DNA of 64,000 nt from Flavipsychrobacter sp. Lineage in GTDB: Bacteria > Bacteroidota > Bacteroidia > Chitinophagales > Chitinophagaceae. The notes beneath the pieces were generated by a model, which made no database searches, had not been told where the DNA came from, and was given only the letters and a program-made list of their open reading frames with translations. Positions 26,885-35,140 of this stretch are shown one piece after another (within the stretch, counting starts at the first letter, position 1; the number at the start of each line of letters is the position of its first letter). The stretch is from assembly GCA_017849575.1 (NCBI GenBank), contig JAFIGV010000014.1, forward strand, positions 310,001 through 374,000. Reading direction: 5' to 3'. A program made the position numbers and the translations under genes.

Positions 26885-27097
26885 TTACTGATTTTGTTCA
26901 CCCTCTGCAGTAGCCGGATTCTTGTCCATTACTACCTTTCCGCGATAGTAAAGCTTTCCTTCTACCCAATGAGCGCGATGACGCAGATGACTCTCTCCTG
27001 TTATAGGATCGATGCTCCATGTCGCAGCTACAGCCTTATAGTGTGTACGGCGCTTGGCACCGCGTTGTTGTGAGTGGCGTCGTTTCGGATTAGGCAT
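26885..27097 (-). CDS. rpmF: 50S ribosomal protein L32
   Basis: Ribosomal protein L32 of 70 residues. It has the usual basic N-terminus '[20 protein letters not shown]' followed by '[30 protein letters not shown]'. The zinc-binding cysteines of some L32 proteins are absent, so this is the C-minus form. It lies between yceD and plsX. A 7-bp perfect hairpin (27135-27154) lies in the 67-bp gap to yceD. Confidence 0.95.
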   Translation of the reverse strand: MPNPKRRHSQQRGAKRRTHYKAVAATWSIDPITGESHLRHRAHWVEGKLYYRGKVVMDKNPATAEGEQNQ

Positions 27098-27134
27098 CTT
27101 TTACGATTTTTTTTGTTGTTATGTTATTGTTACA

Positions 27135-27154
27135 GAACGTCATCAACGACGTTC
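27135..27154. promoter_or_regulatory. Perfect hairpin between yceD and rpmF
   Basis: GAACGTC (27135-27141) and GACGTTC (27148-27154) pair around a 6-nt loop; no T-run follows it leftward, so it is not an obvious terminator. It sits in the 5' leader of rpmF and could be an mRNA processing or L32-related regulatory structure. Confidence 0.35.
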
Positions 27155-27164
27155 AAAGTCTTAA

Positions 27165-27716
27165 TCATTTTTTTGTACTGCTTTTTCCCTTCAGCGCCTC
27201 AAGACCCTTCCATACATCGTGTGCTGGTTTGTCTTCGGGCTCCAGTTCTCCAAGCAGCCGCAACGCTTCCGGGTTGCAGCCAGCTTTACCTTCTGCACTG
27301 TCCGGATGAATCCTCTGCAGTGGTATGCTCAGCATTACGAACTCATAGAGCCAGTTGCTAAGGTCTATCACCGTTTCGCTGCGGGGTATGAAGACTACGT
27401 CGCTTTCTTCATCAAGCTCTTCCGAATCTTCACCGGCCAGCTTGATCAACAAATCGAACTCGTCCCACAACTGCAGCCGGAAATCATCTCCACAGCGATC
27501 GCAGGCTACTATGGCATAACCCCCAATGTCGAAATGCAGCAGAAAAAAGTTCGTCTTTTTATCAAAGGTTACCTTCACCTGTGCCGACAAAGATTTCACG
27601 TCATCTTCCTCTTCGCCATGAGCCTTCATGAAACGGTCGTCTATTTCATACTGGAAAGTATGAACTCCGGGCTTTAAACCCTGCCAGGCTATTTCGAACT
27701 CCCGGTTATGTTTCAT
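27165..27716 (-). CDS. DUF177/YceD family protein
   Basis: Protein of 183 residues of the DUF177 family, linked to 23S rRNA processing or ribosome biogenesis in other organisms. It includes 'VACDRCGDDF' (CxxC), matching the conserved CxRC position, and 'SRSETVIDLSNWLYEFVMLSIPLQRIH', where the family core ends. A Lys-rich tail (KGKSSTKK) finishes it. It leads the yceD-rpmF-plsX operon, with a good promoter 117 bp upstream and a G-rich ribosome binding site (GGGAGGAT) 7 bp before the ATG. Confidence 0.88.
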   Translation of the reverse strand: MKHNREFEIAWQGLKPGVHTFQYEIDDRFMKAHGEEEDDVKSLSAQVKVTFDKKTNFFLLHFDIGGYAIVACDRCGDDFRLQLWDEFDLLIKLAGEDSEELDEESDVVFIPRSETVIDLSNWLYEFVMLSIPLQRIHPDSAEGKAGCNPEALRLLGELEPEDKPAHDVWKGLEALKGKSSTKK

Positions 27717-27832
27717 TTTAGATCCTCCCTGGTTATTGTATCATCCGCAAAAATCGAATGAACATCAAAACTTTACAAAGAACTTTTCAGCTTTGAACCA
27801 AAATGAATGATACAGAGCTTAAAAACGGGTGG

Positions 27833-27840
27833 CAAAGGTA
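27833..27840 (-). promoter_or_regulatory. -7 promoter element for yceD-rpmF-plsX
   Basis: Read leftward, TACCTTTG (27840-27833) is a full match to TAnnTTTG. A clear -33 TTG is not present at 19-20 bp upstream (a CTG is). The predicted start point would leave a leader of about 110 nt before yceD. Confidence 0.5.
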
Positions 27841-27856
27841 GTAAAATAAAATTGCA

Positions 27857-28777
27857 TCACAGCATTTTATTTCTCTTTACCAAAAAGGAATACAGTACCT
27901 GATCTACGGGTTGGGAAAGATCAACCACTACCCTGTCTATATTATACTGATGGCACCGGTTTTCTATCATCTGCTGATAGTCCGCCATCCGCTCCAAATA
28001 GTGGTCCCTCACCTGCTGAGGCTGCACTTTCAGTTTCTCCCCGGTTTCCATATCCACAAACTCATAAGGGCGGTTCTCAAACTCAAATTTCAGCTCCTGC
28101 CGGCCTTCCACGATATGAAAAAGAATGACCTCGTGCTTGTTATACCGGAGATGTTGCAAGGCAGAAAAAAGCTCCTCGGGTGCAGCGGTATCGTCCATCA
28201 TGTCGCTAAAGATCACGACAAGCGAACGCTTATGCATCTGTTCGGCAATCTGATGAAGCGCGGAGGCAGCATGGGTGGGCCTCTGTTCAGGCGTAAGTGA
28301 CAATACGCGTTCCAACTCCTGAATCAGCAGCCGGTAGTGGCTGGAAGTAGAACGGCACGAAGAAAAATAGTTGAGCTGCTCGTCGAAAAGCGCCAGAGCT
28401 GCTGCGTCGAGCTGACGCTTCAACAAAGAGATAATACTTGCCGCCGCCAGCGTAGCAAATTGCAGTTTGCTGATGCCACCGCCCGAACGGGGAAAAAACA
28501 TGGAAGCGGAGGTGTCCACCACCAGGCAGCAGCGCAAATTAGTCTCCTCTTCAAACCGCTTCACGAACAATTTGTCTGTACGACCATACACACGCCAATC
28601 GATATGACGCAGGGCATCGCCCTGATTATAAAGTCGGTGCTCGGCAAACTCTACCGAAAAACCATGAAAAGGGCTTTTGTGCAGGCCGATGATGAAACCT
28701 TCAACGGCTTGCCGGGCCAGCAGTTCCAGATTTTGAAAATGATCTTTCTGTAGCAAGGGGAAGATATGCTCTGCCAT
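27857..28777 (-). CDS. DUF58 domain protein
   Basis: Protein of 306 residues of the DUF58 family, usually found with MoxR-type AAA+ ATPases and BatA-like VWA proteins. Signatures include 'KSPFHGFSVEFAEHRLYNQGD', 'LRHIDWRVYGRTDKLFVKRFEEE' and a VWA-like MIDAS sequence 'VDTSASMFF' (DxSxS) near residue 105. It is cytoplasmic or peripheral. No MoxR gene is adjacent in this window, which is unusual, so the partner must be elsewhere. Its start lies 142 bp from a small divergent lipoprotein gene. Confidence 0.87.
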   Translation of the reverse strand: MAEHIFPLLQKDHFQNLELLARQAVEGFIIGLHKSPFHGFSVEFAEHRLYNQGDALRHIDWRVYGRTDKLFVKRFEEETNLRCCLVVDTSASMFFPRSGGGISKLQFATLAAASIISLLKRQLDAAALALFDEQLNYFSSCRSTSSHYRLLIQELERVLSLTPEQRPTHAASALHQIAEQMHKRSLVVIFSDMMDDTAAPEELFSALQHLRYNKHEVILFHIVEGRQELKFEFENRPYEFVDMETGEKLKVQPQQVRDHYLERMADYQQMIENRCHQYNIDRVVVDLSQPVDQVLYSFLVKRNKML

Positions 28778-28865
28778 GGACGGTCAAAGTACGAAGTTCT
28801 GTGAAAATGAAAACATAAAGCGATGGCCGGCGGTCAGGGTTTTACTTATTGCGAAAGGCACAGGC

Positions 28866-28896
28866 TTTGACTTTTTGATTTTTACTGCTATCTTCA
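28866..28896 (+). promoter_or_regulatory. Predicted promoter of the small lipoprotein gene
   Basis: TTTG (28866-28869), a 19-bp spacer and TATCTTCA (28889-28896) approximate the TTTG-N19-TAnnTTTG pattern; the -7 box differs at two positions. The start codon is 22 bp downstream. Confidence 0.45.
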
Positions 28897-28918
28897 ACCG
28901 TTCAAATACTTCTGGTTG

Positions 28919-29167
28919 ATGAAACTCCGTTTCCCGATGTTGTTGGCCGCTTCCTTTGTATGCGCTACCATTTTAAGTTCCTGCACCCGCGATTACATCT
29001 GTCGTTGCACCATAAAATACAGCGGCGAACCGGGTCTGCCCGACTCTTCGGTGAGGGAATATGAAATCAGGGATACAAAAAAGAAAGCTACGTCTGCCTG
29101 CGAGGCCAACTCGGGTACCTACCAAACAGGAAATGTAACCACAGAAGAAACCTGTAAAATATACTAA
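28919..29167 (+). CDS. Small Cys-rich lipoprotein of unknown function
   Basis: Protein of 82 residues. The ATG at 28919 begins a lipoprotein signal (MKLRFPMLLAASF..., lipobox LSSC). The mature part has four further Cys: a CRC pair just after the lipidated residue, one near residue 63 and one near 78. This pattern suggests disulfides in the periplasm. It lies 34 bp before the MauE/thioredoxin-like gene on the same strand, so a functional link to thiol chemistry is possible. The family is not recognised; a disulfide role is an inference. Confidence 0.6.
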   Translation: MKLRFPMLLAASFVCATILSSCTRDYICRCTIKYSGEPGLPDSSVREYEIRDTKKKATSACEANSGTYQTGNVTTEETCKIY

Positions 29168-29201
29168 GGCGCCGGGCTGTACTTTTGTCCTTTGTTTTAC
29201 C

Positions 29202-30164
29202 ATGGAAGTACAAGCATCACCCGTTAAAAAACGCTCAGCCCTTCAACGCACCACCGGACTTATACTGCTGCTGACCACGGCCGCGGTATTTTTATTTTCC
29301 GGCATTACCAAGCTGCTGGATTTTCCTCCGTTTGTTTGGAATATAATGGATGCTGGCGTACAAAACATGAGACTTGCTTCGATAACTGCGAGGCTTTTTA
29401 TAGGGTTCGAACTGCTGTTGGGGATGTTCCTGCTGCTGCACCTTTTCCTGAAATCCTTCACCTACCCTGCAGTTCAGGCTTTACTGGCACTCTTTACCGT
29501 TTATTTGATTTTGCTCATCGTCCGGCAGGGAAACACGGGAAACTGTGGTTGCTTCGGAGCATCTTTTGTGATGACACCTCTTGCCGCTATCGGTAAAAAT
29601 TTGGTATTGATGGTCTTCACCTTCCTGCTCAAAAAACTTTACGATATAAAACCCTACCGTCAGTCGGGCGCGATAGCAGGCTTCGTCACCATGGCAGCTC
29701 TTGTCGTACCATTTTTGGCTTTTCCACTATCGCGTGAGGCTCATCCAGAGGTAGTATCGAGGACTATAGACCTGAACCCGCTATATGATAAAGCTACTGC
29801 CGGCAACCTGACGCCGACAACCGACCTAAGAAAAGGCAAACATATTGTGTCTTTTATGAGCCTTAGCTGTCCGCATTGCAGAAAAGCTGCGCTTTTGCTG
29901 CAGATTATTCATCGTCAACATCCTGAACTGCCCATCTTTTTTGTCTTGAACGGCAGTCCGGACCGTCTCGATGATTTTTTTAAAGAGACCCGATCGAAGG
30001 ATGTTCCGCATGTATTATTTCGCGGTGCAGAAGCGTTTCAAAGTATGGCGGGAGATGCCGTTCCGGCCATTTACTTTATCAACAACGCTGTGGTAGAACG
30101 CGAGGCTACCTATTTTCAGCTCGATCCCGCCTACATGAATACGTGGCTGCACGATACACACTAA
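29202..30164 (+). CDS. MauE/DoxX-like membrane protein with thioredoxin-like domain
   Basis: Protein of 320 residues. The N-terminal half has four or five membrane helices of the MauE/DoxX superfamily with the conserved C115/C117 (GNCGCFG). The C-terminal half (about 200-320) is a thioredoxin-like domain with CPHC at C223-C226. MauE-like proteins assist disulfide chemistry in the periplasm, and this fusion resembles VKOR-like quinone-linked oxidoreductases. It follows the small Cys-rich lipoprotein by 34 bp. It probably moves electrons between the membrane and periplasmic thiols; the direction is not determined. Confidence 0.8.
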   Translation: MEVQASPVKKRSALQRTTGLILLLTTAAVFLFSGITKLLDFPPFVWNIMDAGVQNMRLASITARLFIGFELLLGMFLLLHLFLKSFTYPAVQALLALFTVYLILLIVRQGNTGNCGCFGASFVMTPLAAIGKNLVLMVFTFLLKKLYDIKPYRQSGAIAGFVTMAALVVPFLAFPLSREAHPEVVSRTIDLNPLYDKATAGNLTPTTDLRKGKHIVSFMSLSCPHCRKAALLLQIIHRQHPELPIFFVLNGSPDRLDDFFKETRSKDVPHVLFRGAEAFQSMAGDAVPAIYFINNAVVEREATYFQLDPAYMNTWLHDTH

Positions 30165-30238
30165 GCCCCCGTAAAGTACTGATAGATAAAGCAGTTATTT
30201 ATTAGACAAAAGCATACTTCTGGAAAAACTAAACCTTT

Positions 30239-30361
30239 ATGCTTTTTCTTTTCAGTACACCAGATTATAGCATTTCCCTTAAAATTGGCCTTGTAGTACT
30301 GGCCATCTACTTTATCTACAAAGTGGTGCAGGGATATCGTGAGAAGCCAAAGAAGAATTGA
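30239..30361 (+). CDS. 40-residue single-helix membrane protein
   Basis: A frame from ATG 30239 to TGA encodes 40 residues: MLFLFSTPDYSIS then a hydrophobic stretch LKIGLVVLAIYFIYKVV and a basic tail QGYREKPKKN. It has one predicted membrane helix with a positively charged cytoplasmic end. It sits between the MauE-like gene and the BrkB-like gene on the same strand. The composition and helix look coding, but no relatives are known to me. Confidence 0.45.
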   Translation: MLFLFSTPDYSISLKIGLVVLAIYFIYKVVQGYREKPKKN

Positions 30362-30426
30362 TTATCGGTTGCTCCCGTTATTTTGTTGGTAAAATTTTTT
30401 TGTAGCGATAGGCAAATGTGCGGCGC

Positions 30427-31413
30427 ATGCGAAAAAAAATCAGCCTGAAGGGCATCTGGTTCGTATTAAAGGCTTCCTTTTCAGGATTTGTTGACGATAA
30501 AATCACCAAGCTGAGTGGAGCCCTGGCCTACTACACCGTTTTTTCCATGGCTCCGCTTTTACTGCTGATCATTTCGCTTTGCGGAATTTTTTTAGGTCGA
30601 GAAGCAGTGGAAGGGCAGATTTACAGATCGTTATCCGGATTTATGGGAAATGATACTGCAGCACAACTCCAGCAAATCATCCGAAACGCATCGTTGAGTG
30701 GAAAGGGTACTCTGGCGGCGGCCATTGGCATCGTTACCCTGTTGGTGGGCGCTACAACGGTATTTGCAGAAATTCAGGATTCTATCAATACCATTTGGCG
30801 CATCAAGCCCAAACCGAAAAAAGGTTGGCTAAAAATGCTGCAAAACAGATTTCTTTCGTTTTCGGTTATTATCAGCTTGGGGTTCATCCTATTGGTATCA
30901 TTGGCATTATCGAGCATTATCGACGGCTTTTTCTCACAGCTTCAGGAACGATTTCCCGATGTGGCCGTCATCATTTTTTATATCGTCAATCAGCTCGTCA
31001 CCATTGCGGTGACCACACTCATTTTTGCGGTGGTCTTCCGGGTGTTGCCAGACGCACGCATCCGCTGGAAGGACGTTATTGCGGGATCGGTAGTGACCGC
31101 AGTATTGTTTATGCTCGGTAAATCAGGCATTTCGTTTTACATCAGTAAGAGCAACGTGGGCAGCACCTATGGCGCGGCGGGTTCGCTGGTCATTCTGTTG
31201 CTATGGACCTACTACTCCTCCATTATTCTGTACTTCGGTGCTGAGTTTACAAAAGCCTATGCGCTGCAATTTGGCGAAGAAATTCATCCTGACGAATATG
31301 CCGTAACGACCCGGCAGATAGAAGTGGAACAAGGATCGAAGTCAGTGCAGCAAGTGGACAAACTGGAAAAACGAGCAAACGAGCAAAACAACCCCGGTCT
31401 CAGTTTGGATTGA
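30427..31413 (+). CDS. YihY/BrkB family membrane protein
   Basis: Protein of 328 residues from the ATG at 30427; a GTG at 30418 would add three residues. It has six helices of the YihY/BrkB family. Hallmarks are 'LSGALAYYTVFSMAPLLLLI' at residues about 25-45, 'GATTVFAEIQDSINTIWRIKP' and 'STYGAAGSLVILLLWTYYSSIILYFGAEFTKAYA'. The family was once called ribonuclease BN in error; its real activity is unclear. The window holds a second, divergent paralogue at 60.5-61.5 kb. Its 3' end overlaps a convergent gene by 14 bp. Confidence 0.88.
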   Translation: MRKKISLKGIWFVLKASFSGFVDDKITKLSGALAYYTVFSMAPLLLLIISLCGIFLGREAVEGQIYRSLSGFMGNDTAAQLQQIIRNASLSGKGTLAAAIGIVTLLVGATTVFAEIQDSINTIWRIKPKPKKGWLKMLQNRFLSFSVIISLGFILLVSLALSSIIDGFFSQLQERFPDVAVIIFYIVNQLVTIAVTTLIFAVVFRVLPDARIRWKDVIAGSVVTAVLFMLGKSGISFYISKSNVGSTYGAAGSLVILLLWTYYSSIILYFGAEFTKAYALQFGEEIHPDEYAVTTRQIEVEQGSKSVQQVDKLEKRANEQNNPGLSLD

Positions 31414-31807
31414 CGTCTTGGGTATGAAGCGCATAATCCTGCCTGCCACGGCGGTCTCTGGCAAAGAAGAACAGATAATAAACCAGCAGCAGCAGCAATC
31501 CGGTCACGAACAGAGCCACGGCCCAGGGCCGGGTTTCCCTTTCATAAAATTCGCCGATCATCCACACCGAGTTTGCACTGATCCACAGTACAACTGCAAT
31601 ATTGTGAAACAATTCTGCACGAATATGCCGCGACTTCCATAAGATGTATAGGGCTACAGAAATTGTAGGAACGATCATAAATATTCCGCCTGGCCGCCAG
31701 ACCATGGCCCAGCAAGTGTCTTTGATCAGCCATAGAAAAATGTGTCCGTTCTCGATCCACCGGTAGCGGGGCGCAATATGTATGTCGCGATCTTCTGAAG
31801 CTGACAT
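31400..31807 (-). CDS. Hypothetical membrane protein
   Basis: Protein of 135 residues with about four hydrophobic helices (25-42, 45-55, 65-85 and 95-115). It has charged ends (SEDRDIHIAPRYRWIENGH at the N-terminus; ARDRRGRQDYALHT near the C-terminus). I do not recognise the family. Its 3' end overlaps the convergent BrkB-like gene by 14 bp, and it diverges from gap with the promoter of gap in between. Function is unknown. Confidence 0.65.
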   Translation of the reverse strand: MSASEDRDIHIAPRYRWIENGHIFLWLIKDTCWAMVWRPGGIFMIVPTISVALYILWKSRHIRAELFHNIAVVLWISANSVWMIGEFYERETRPWAVALFVTGLLLLLVYYLFFFARDRRGRQDYALHTQDVNPN

Positions 31808-31890
31808 GGGGAGCCTATTTTCTGAGCAAAGCTATTTTTTCAAAACCGGAAAACGTAGCGCGCTGCTTTGGCATTGTCTTAAACACGCAC

Positions 31891-31922
31891 TTTGGTTTTT
31901 AAATTACCGCCAACTAACTTTG
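31891..31922 (+). promoter_or_regulatory. Consensus promoter of gap
   Basis: TTTG (31891-31894), a 20-bp spacer and TAACTTTG (31915-31922) are a full match to the TTTG-N19..21-TAnnTTTG promoter of Bacteroidota. It is about 41 bp upstream of the start codon of gap. Confidence 0.85.
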
Positions 31923-31962
31923 CCCCACTTTTTAAAAATCATAATTAAAACAACTCCATAAA

Positions 31963-32976
31963 ATGAGTACAGTAAAAGTTGCCATTAATGGTTTCGGACG
32001 TATCGGTCGTCTTGCTTTCCGTCAGATCTACAACATGGAAGGTATTGAGGTTGTAGCCATCAACGATCTTACCAAGCCCAATGTTCTCGCTCACCTGTTG
32101 AAATACGATACAGCACAGGGCCGTTTTAATGCAGAGGTAAAGCATACTGACGATTCTATTTCCGTTAATGGTCAACCCATTAAGATCTATGCTCAGAAAG
32201 ACCCTGCTCAGATACCCTGGGGAAACCACGGTGTAGATGTGGTGCTGGAGTGTACCGGATTTTTTACCGATGCCGACAAAGCACAGGCACACATCACAGC
32301 CGGTGCTAAGCGCGTTGTGATCTCTGCACCCGCTACTGGCGATCTTAAAACAGTAGTATTCAATGTAAACCACAACATCCTCGACGGAAGCGAAACCATT
32401 ATCTCCTGCGCGTCTTGCACTACCAACTGCCTTGCTCCGATGGCAAAAGTGCTCAATGACAGTTTTGGCATCGAGGCGGGTTTGATGACCACAATACACG
32501 CTTACACCAATGATCAGAATACCCTGGATGCGCCCCATGCTAAAGGCGACCTCCGCCGTGCCCGTGCAGCCGCAGAAAACATTGTACCGAACAGTACCGG
32601 TGCAGCTAAAGCCATCGGCCTTGTGCTCCCCGAGCTGAAAGGCAAATTGGACGGTGTGGCACAGAGGGTTCCGACCGTAACCGGTTCGCTGACAGAGTTG
32701 GTGACCACGCTGGGTAAGAAAACAAGTATTGAAGAGGTGAACGCTGCAATGAAAGCTGCGGCAAACGAAAGCTTTGGATATAACGAGGATGAGATTGTTT
32801 CCAGCGATATTATCGGCATTTCTTACGGATCTCTGTTTGACGCTACACAAACTAAAGTGATCACCGTGGGCGACAAGCAAATGGTGAAAACAGTAAGCTG
32901 GTACGATAACGAAATGAGCTATGTAAGCCAGTTGGTGCGTACCGTTAAGTACTTTGCCGGTTTGATTTCCAAGTAA
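31963..32976 (+). CDS. gap: Glyceraldehyde-3-phosphate dehydrogenase
   Basis: Type I GAPDH of 337 residues, normal length. The NAD-binding motif GFGRIGR is at residues 8-14. The catalytic cysteine is C152 in [12 protein letters not shown]. Further markers are '[25 protein letters not shown]', 'STGAAKA' and the C-terminal '[16 protein letters not shown]'. It oxidises glyceraldehyde 3-phosphate to 1,3-bisphosphoglycerate in glycolysis. A strong promoter precedes it, and an intrinsic terminator separates it from pgk, which therefore may depend on partial read-through. Confidence 0.96.
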   Translation: MSTVKVAINGFGRIGRLAFRQIYNMEGIEVVAINDLTKPNVLAHLLKYDTAQGRFNAEVKHTDDSISVNGQPIKIYAQKDPAQIPWGNHGVDVVLECTGFFTDADKAQAHITAGAKRVVISAPATGDLKTVVFNVNHNILDGSETIISCASCTTNCLAPMAKVLNDSFGIEAGLMTTIHAYTNDQNTLDAPHAKGDLRRARAAAENIVPNSTGAAKAIGLVLPELKGKLDGVAQRVPTVTGSLTELVTTLGKKTSIEEVNAAMKAAANESFGYNEDEIVSSDIIGISYGSLFDATQTKVITVGDKQMVKTVSWYDNEMSYVSQLVRTVKYFAGLISK

Positions 32977-32991
32977 TTTCAGTTTTCAATA

Positions 32992-33025
32992 GAAACGCTG
33001 CCTCCGGGTGGCGTTTCGCTTTTTT
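32992..33025 (+). terminator. Hairpin terminator between gap and pgk
   Basis: GAAACGC (32992-32998) and GCGTTTC (33011-33017) form a perfect 7-bp stem with a 12-nt loop, followed by GCTTTTTT. It may partly terminate gap transcripts ahead of pgk, adjusting the ratio of the two enzymes. Confidence 0.88.
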
Positions 33026-33040
33026 ATTAAAACGCAGATC

Positions 33041-34252
33041 ATGAGCATTTTTAGCAATTATAATTTCTCCGGAAAAAAAGCATTGATCCGGGTGGATTTC
33101 AACGTACCCGTAAAAGACGGCAAGATTACCGACGACACAAGAATCAGAGCTGCCCTGCCTACGATCAATAAAGTTTTGAATGATGGCGGTAGCGTCGTAC
33201 TGATGAGTCATTGGGGACGCCCACTGAAAGACATGGAAAAGAAGCCTCACCTTACCCCTGCAGACTTTAGCCTGAAACCTGTAGCAAAACATCTGGCAGA
33301 TTTGTTGGGTCGTGAGGTAAAATTTGCTGAAGACTGCATGGGCGAAGATGCCGTGAAACAGTCGGAAAACCTGCAGGCAGGACAGGTGTTACTGCTGGAA
33401 AATCTACGTCTGTACAAACAAGAAGAAAAAGGCGATCCGGGTTTTGCTGAAAAGCTTGCTACATACGGAGATGTTTATGTGAATGATGCCTTTGGTACCG
33501 CCCATCGGGCGCACGCATCCACAGCAGTGATAGCTGATTATTTTGAGCGGGGACAGAAAATGTTTGGTCTGCTGATGGAAGGTGAAGTGAAGGCCGCAGA
33601 GCAGGTGATGAATAATGCTGAAAAACCTTTTGTTGCCATTATTGGTGGAGCAAAAGTTTCAGACAAAATTCTGATCATTGAAAATCTGCTCAACAAGGCT
33701 ACCGATATTATTATTGGCGGCGGGATGGCTTATACTTTTTTCAAAGCACAAGGATGCCACATCGGCAATTCTCTTTGCGAGGATGAACGCACCCAGACTG
33801 CGCTGGATCTATTGAAAAAAGCAGAAGAAAAAGGCGTTTGTATCCACCTGCCTTCCGACAGCATCGTTGCTGATAAATTTGACGCGGAAGCCAATACTTC
33901 CTCGGCCAACAATAGCGAAATACCCGAGGGATGGATGGGCCTTGATATCGGCGCCCTGGCTTGTGAAACTTTCGGAAAAGTGATCAGAGATTCCAGAACC
34001 ATACTCTGGAACGGACCTATGGGCGTATTTGAGATGGAGAAGTTTCAGCATGGCACAAAATGCGTGGCGGATGCCGTAGCTGATGCCACTGCAAGCGGAG
34101 CCTTTTCTCTTGTAGGCGGCGGCGATAGTGTAGCAGCGGTCAACAAATTCGGATATACCGATAAGGTGAGCTATGTATCTACCGGAGGCGGCGCAATGCT
34201 CGAGTTTTTTGAAGGAAAAGAACTGCCGGGTATTGCGGCGATCAATAAGTAA
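33041..34252 (+). CDS. pgk: Phosphoglycerate kinase
   Basis: PGK of 403 residues; the ATG at 33041 starts at [23 protein letters not shown]. An in-frame ATG at 33008 lies in the terminator loop region and is rejected. Signatures include 'RVDFNVPV', 'SHWGRP' (HxGRP), '[15 protein letters not shown]', '[14 protein letters not shown]' and the nucleotide-binding 'GGGDSVAAV'. It makes ATP from 1,3-bisphosphoglycerate in glycolysis. The gap-pgk pair is co-oriented with a hairpin between them. A terminator follows at 34277. Confidence 0.96.
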   Translation: MSIFSNYNFSGKKALIRVDFNVPVKDGKITDDTRIRAALPTINKVLNDGGSVVLMSHWGRPLKDMEKKPHLTPADFSLKPVAKHLADLLGREVKFAEDCMGEDAVKQSENLQAGQVLLLENLRLYKQEEKGDPGFAEKLATYGDVYVNDAFGTAHRAHASTAVIADYFERGQKMFGLLMEGEVKAAEQVMNNAEKPFVAIIGGAKVSDKILIIENLLNKATDIIIGGGMAYTFFKAQGCHIGNSLCEDERTQTALDLLKKAEEKGVCIHLPSDSIVADKFDAEANTSSANNSEIPEGWMGLDIGALACETFGKVIRDSRTILWNGPMGVFEMEKFQHGTKCVADAVADATASGAFSLVGGGDSVAAVNKFGYTDKVSYVSTGGGAMLEFFEGKELPGIAAINK

Positions 34253-34276
34253 GAGCAGAACATACATCCATGAAAC

Positions 34277-34304
34277 GCCGGTACGCCTATTGTGCCGGCT
34301 TTTT
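34277..34304 (+). terminator. Intrinsic terminator of pgk
   Basis: GCCGGTAC (34277-34284) and GTGCCGGC (34292-34299) form an 8-bp stem (one T-G pair) with a 7-nt loop, then TTTTT. It begins 25 bp after the pgk stop. Confidence 0.85.
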
Positions 34305-34345
34305 CATGCAATGAAACTTTTCAATACAGGTGTAAAGCTTTTTCA

Positions 34346-35104
34346 TTATCGGTTGACCCGTTGCTTTCTATCCCGATGTTTTCGTGCGAAGCTGCTTACC
34401 ATCAACAGTCCAAAAACGAAGCCGCCAATATGTGCAGCATAGGCTATGCCTCCGGCCTCCTGTCCACCCAGCACACCCAATCCGTTAGATAGCTGAAACA
34501 AAAACCACACGCCCACGGCGAGAAAAGCCGGCACAGAAATAACGAACAACAACATCCACATATGCACCCGCTTTCGAGGAAAAAGAAAAATGTAAGCACC
34601 CATGACGCCCGAAATGGCGCCAGAAGCACCGAGCACCGGGATCAACAGACTTTGGCCGAAAAACGCGGTACTGAACACATGCGTGATACTGGCCAGTAAG
34701 CCGCAAAGAAAGTAGAAAACAAGATACCGACTGTGCCCCATAGCGTCTTCTACATTGTCGCCAAAGATGGCCAGAAAAAGCATGTTGCCCAGTAAGTGTG
34801 CCAGGCCACCGTGCATAAAAAGTGCCGTCAGTAGGGTGAGCAGCACCGGCACCGGAGTAGGTTGCAGACCCGGCATTTCAAAGGTCTGTCCTGTGTAGGG
34901 ATCCGAAAGAAGGGTGGGTTCTGTCACCACGTCGCGAAGGGAAATAATCTCCAGCGGCACCGTTGCAAAAGAATAGGTGAAGTATAAATTGGTACCGAAT
35001 CCCTGCCAGTAAATGAATACGAAAATGTTCGCTGCAATCAGCAGATAGTTGACAAAGGGCGTGGTACGCCGGTCGCGGTTATCGTCACCAATGGGAATAA
35101 ACAT
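34346..35104 (-). CDS. Rhomboid family intramembrane serine protease
   Basis: Rhomboid protease of 252 residues with about six to seven helices. The catalytic serine is S161 (GASGAISG) and the histidine is H225 (AAHIGG), the standard dyad. Loop 1 and the HGG-LLGN stretch (residues 98-107) match the family. It cleaves membrane-spanning substrates within the bilayer; no substrate is evident here. The N-terminal 'MFIPIGDDN' is typical of bacterial rhomboids with a short cytoplasmic start. Confidence 0.92.
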   Translation of the reverse strand: MFIPIGDDNRDRRTTPFVNYLLIAANIFVFIYWQGFGTNLYFTYSFATVPLEIISLRDVVTEPTLLSDPYTGQTFEMPGLQPTPVPVLLTLLTALFMHGGLAHLLGNMLFLAIFGDNVEDAMGHSRYLVFYFLCGLLASITHVFSTAFFGQSLLIPVLGASGAISGVMGAYIFLFPRKRVHMWMLLFVISVPAFLAVGVWFLFQLSNGLGVLGGQEAGGIAYAAHIGGFVFGLLMVSSFARKHRDRKQRVNR

Positions 35105-35140
35105 AGATCAACTTCCGGTGTGCAAAGGTCGTACCTCACC

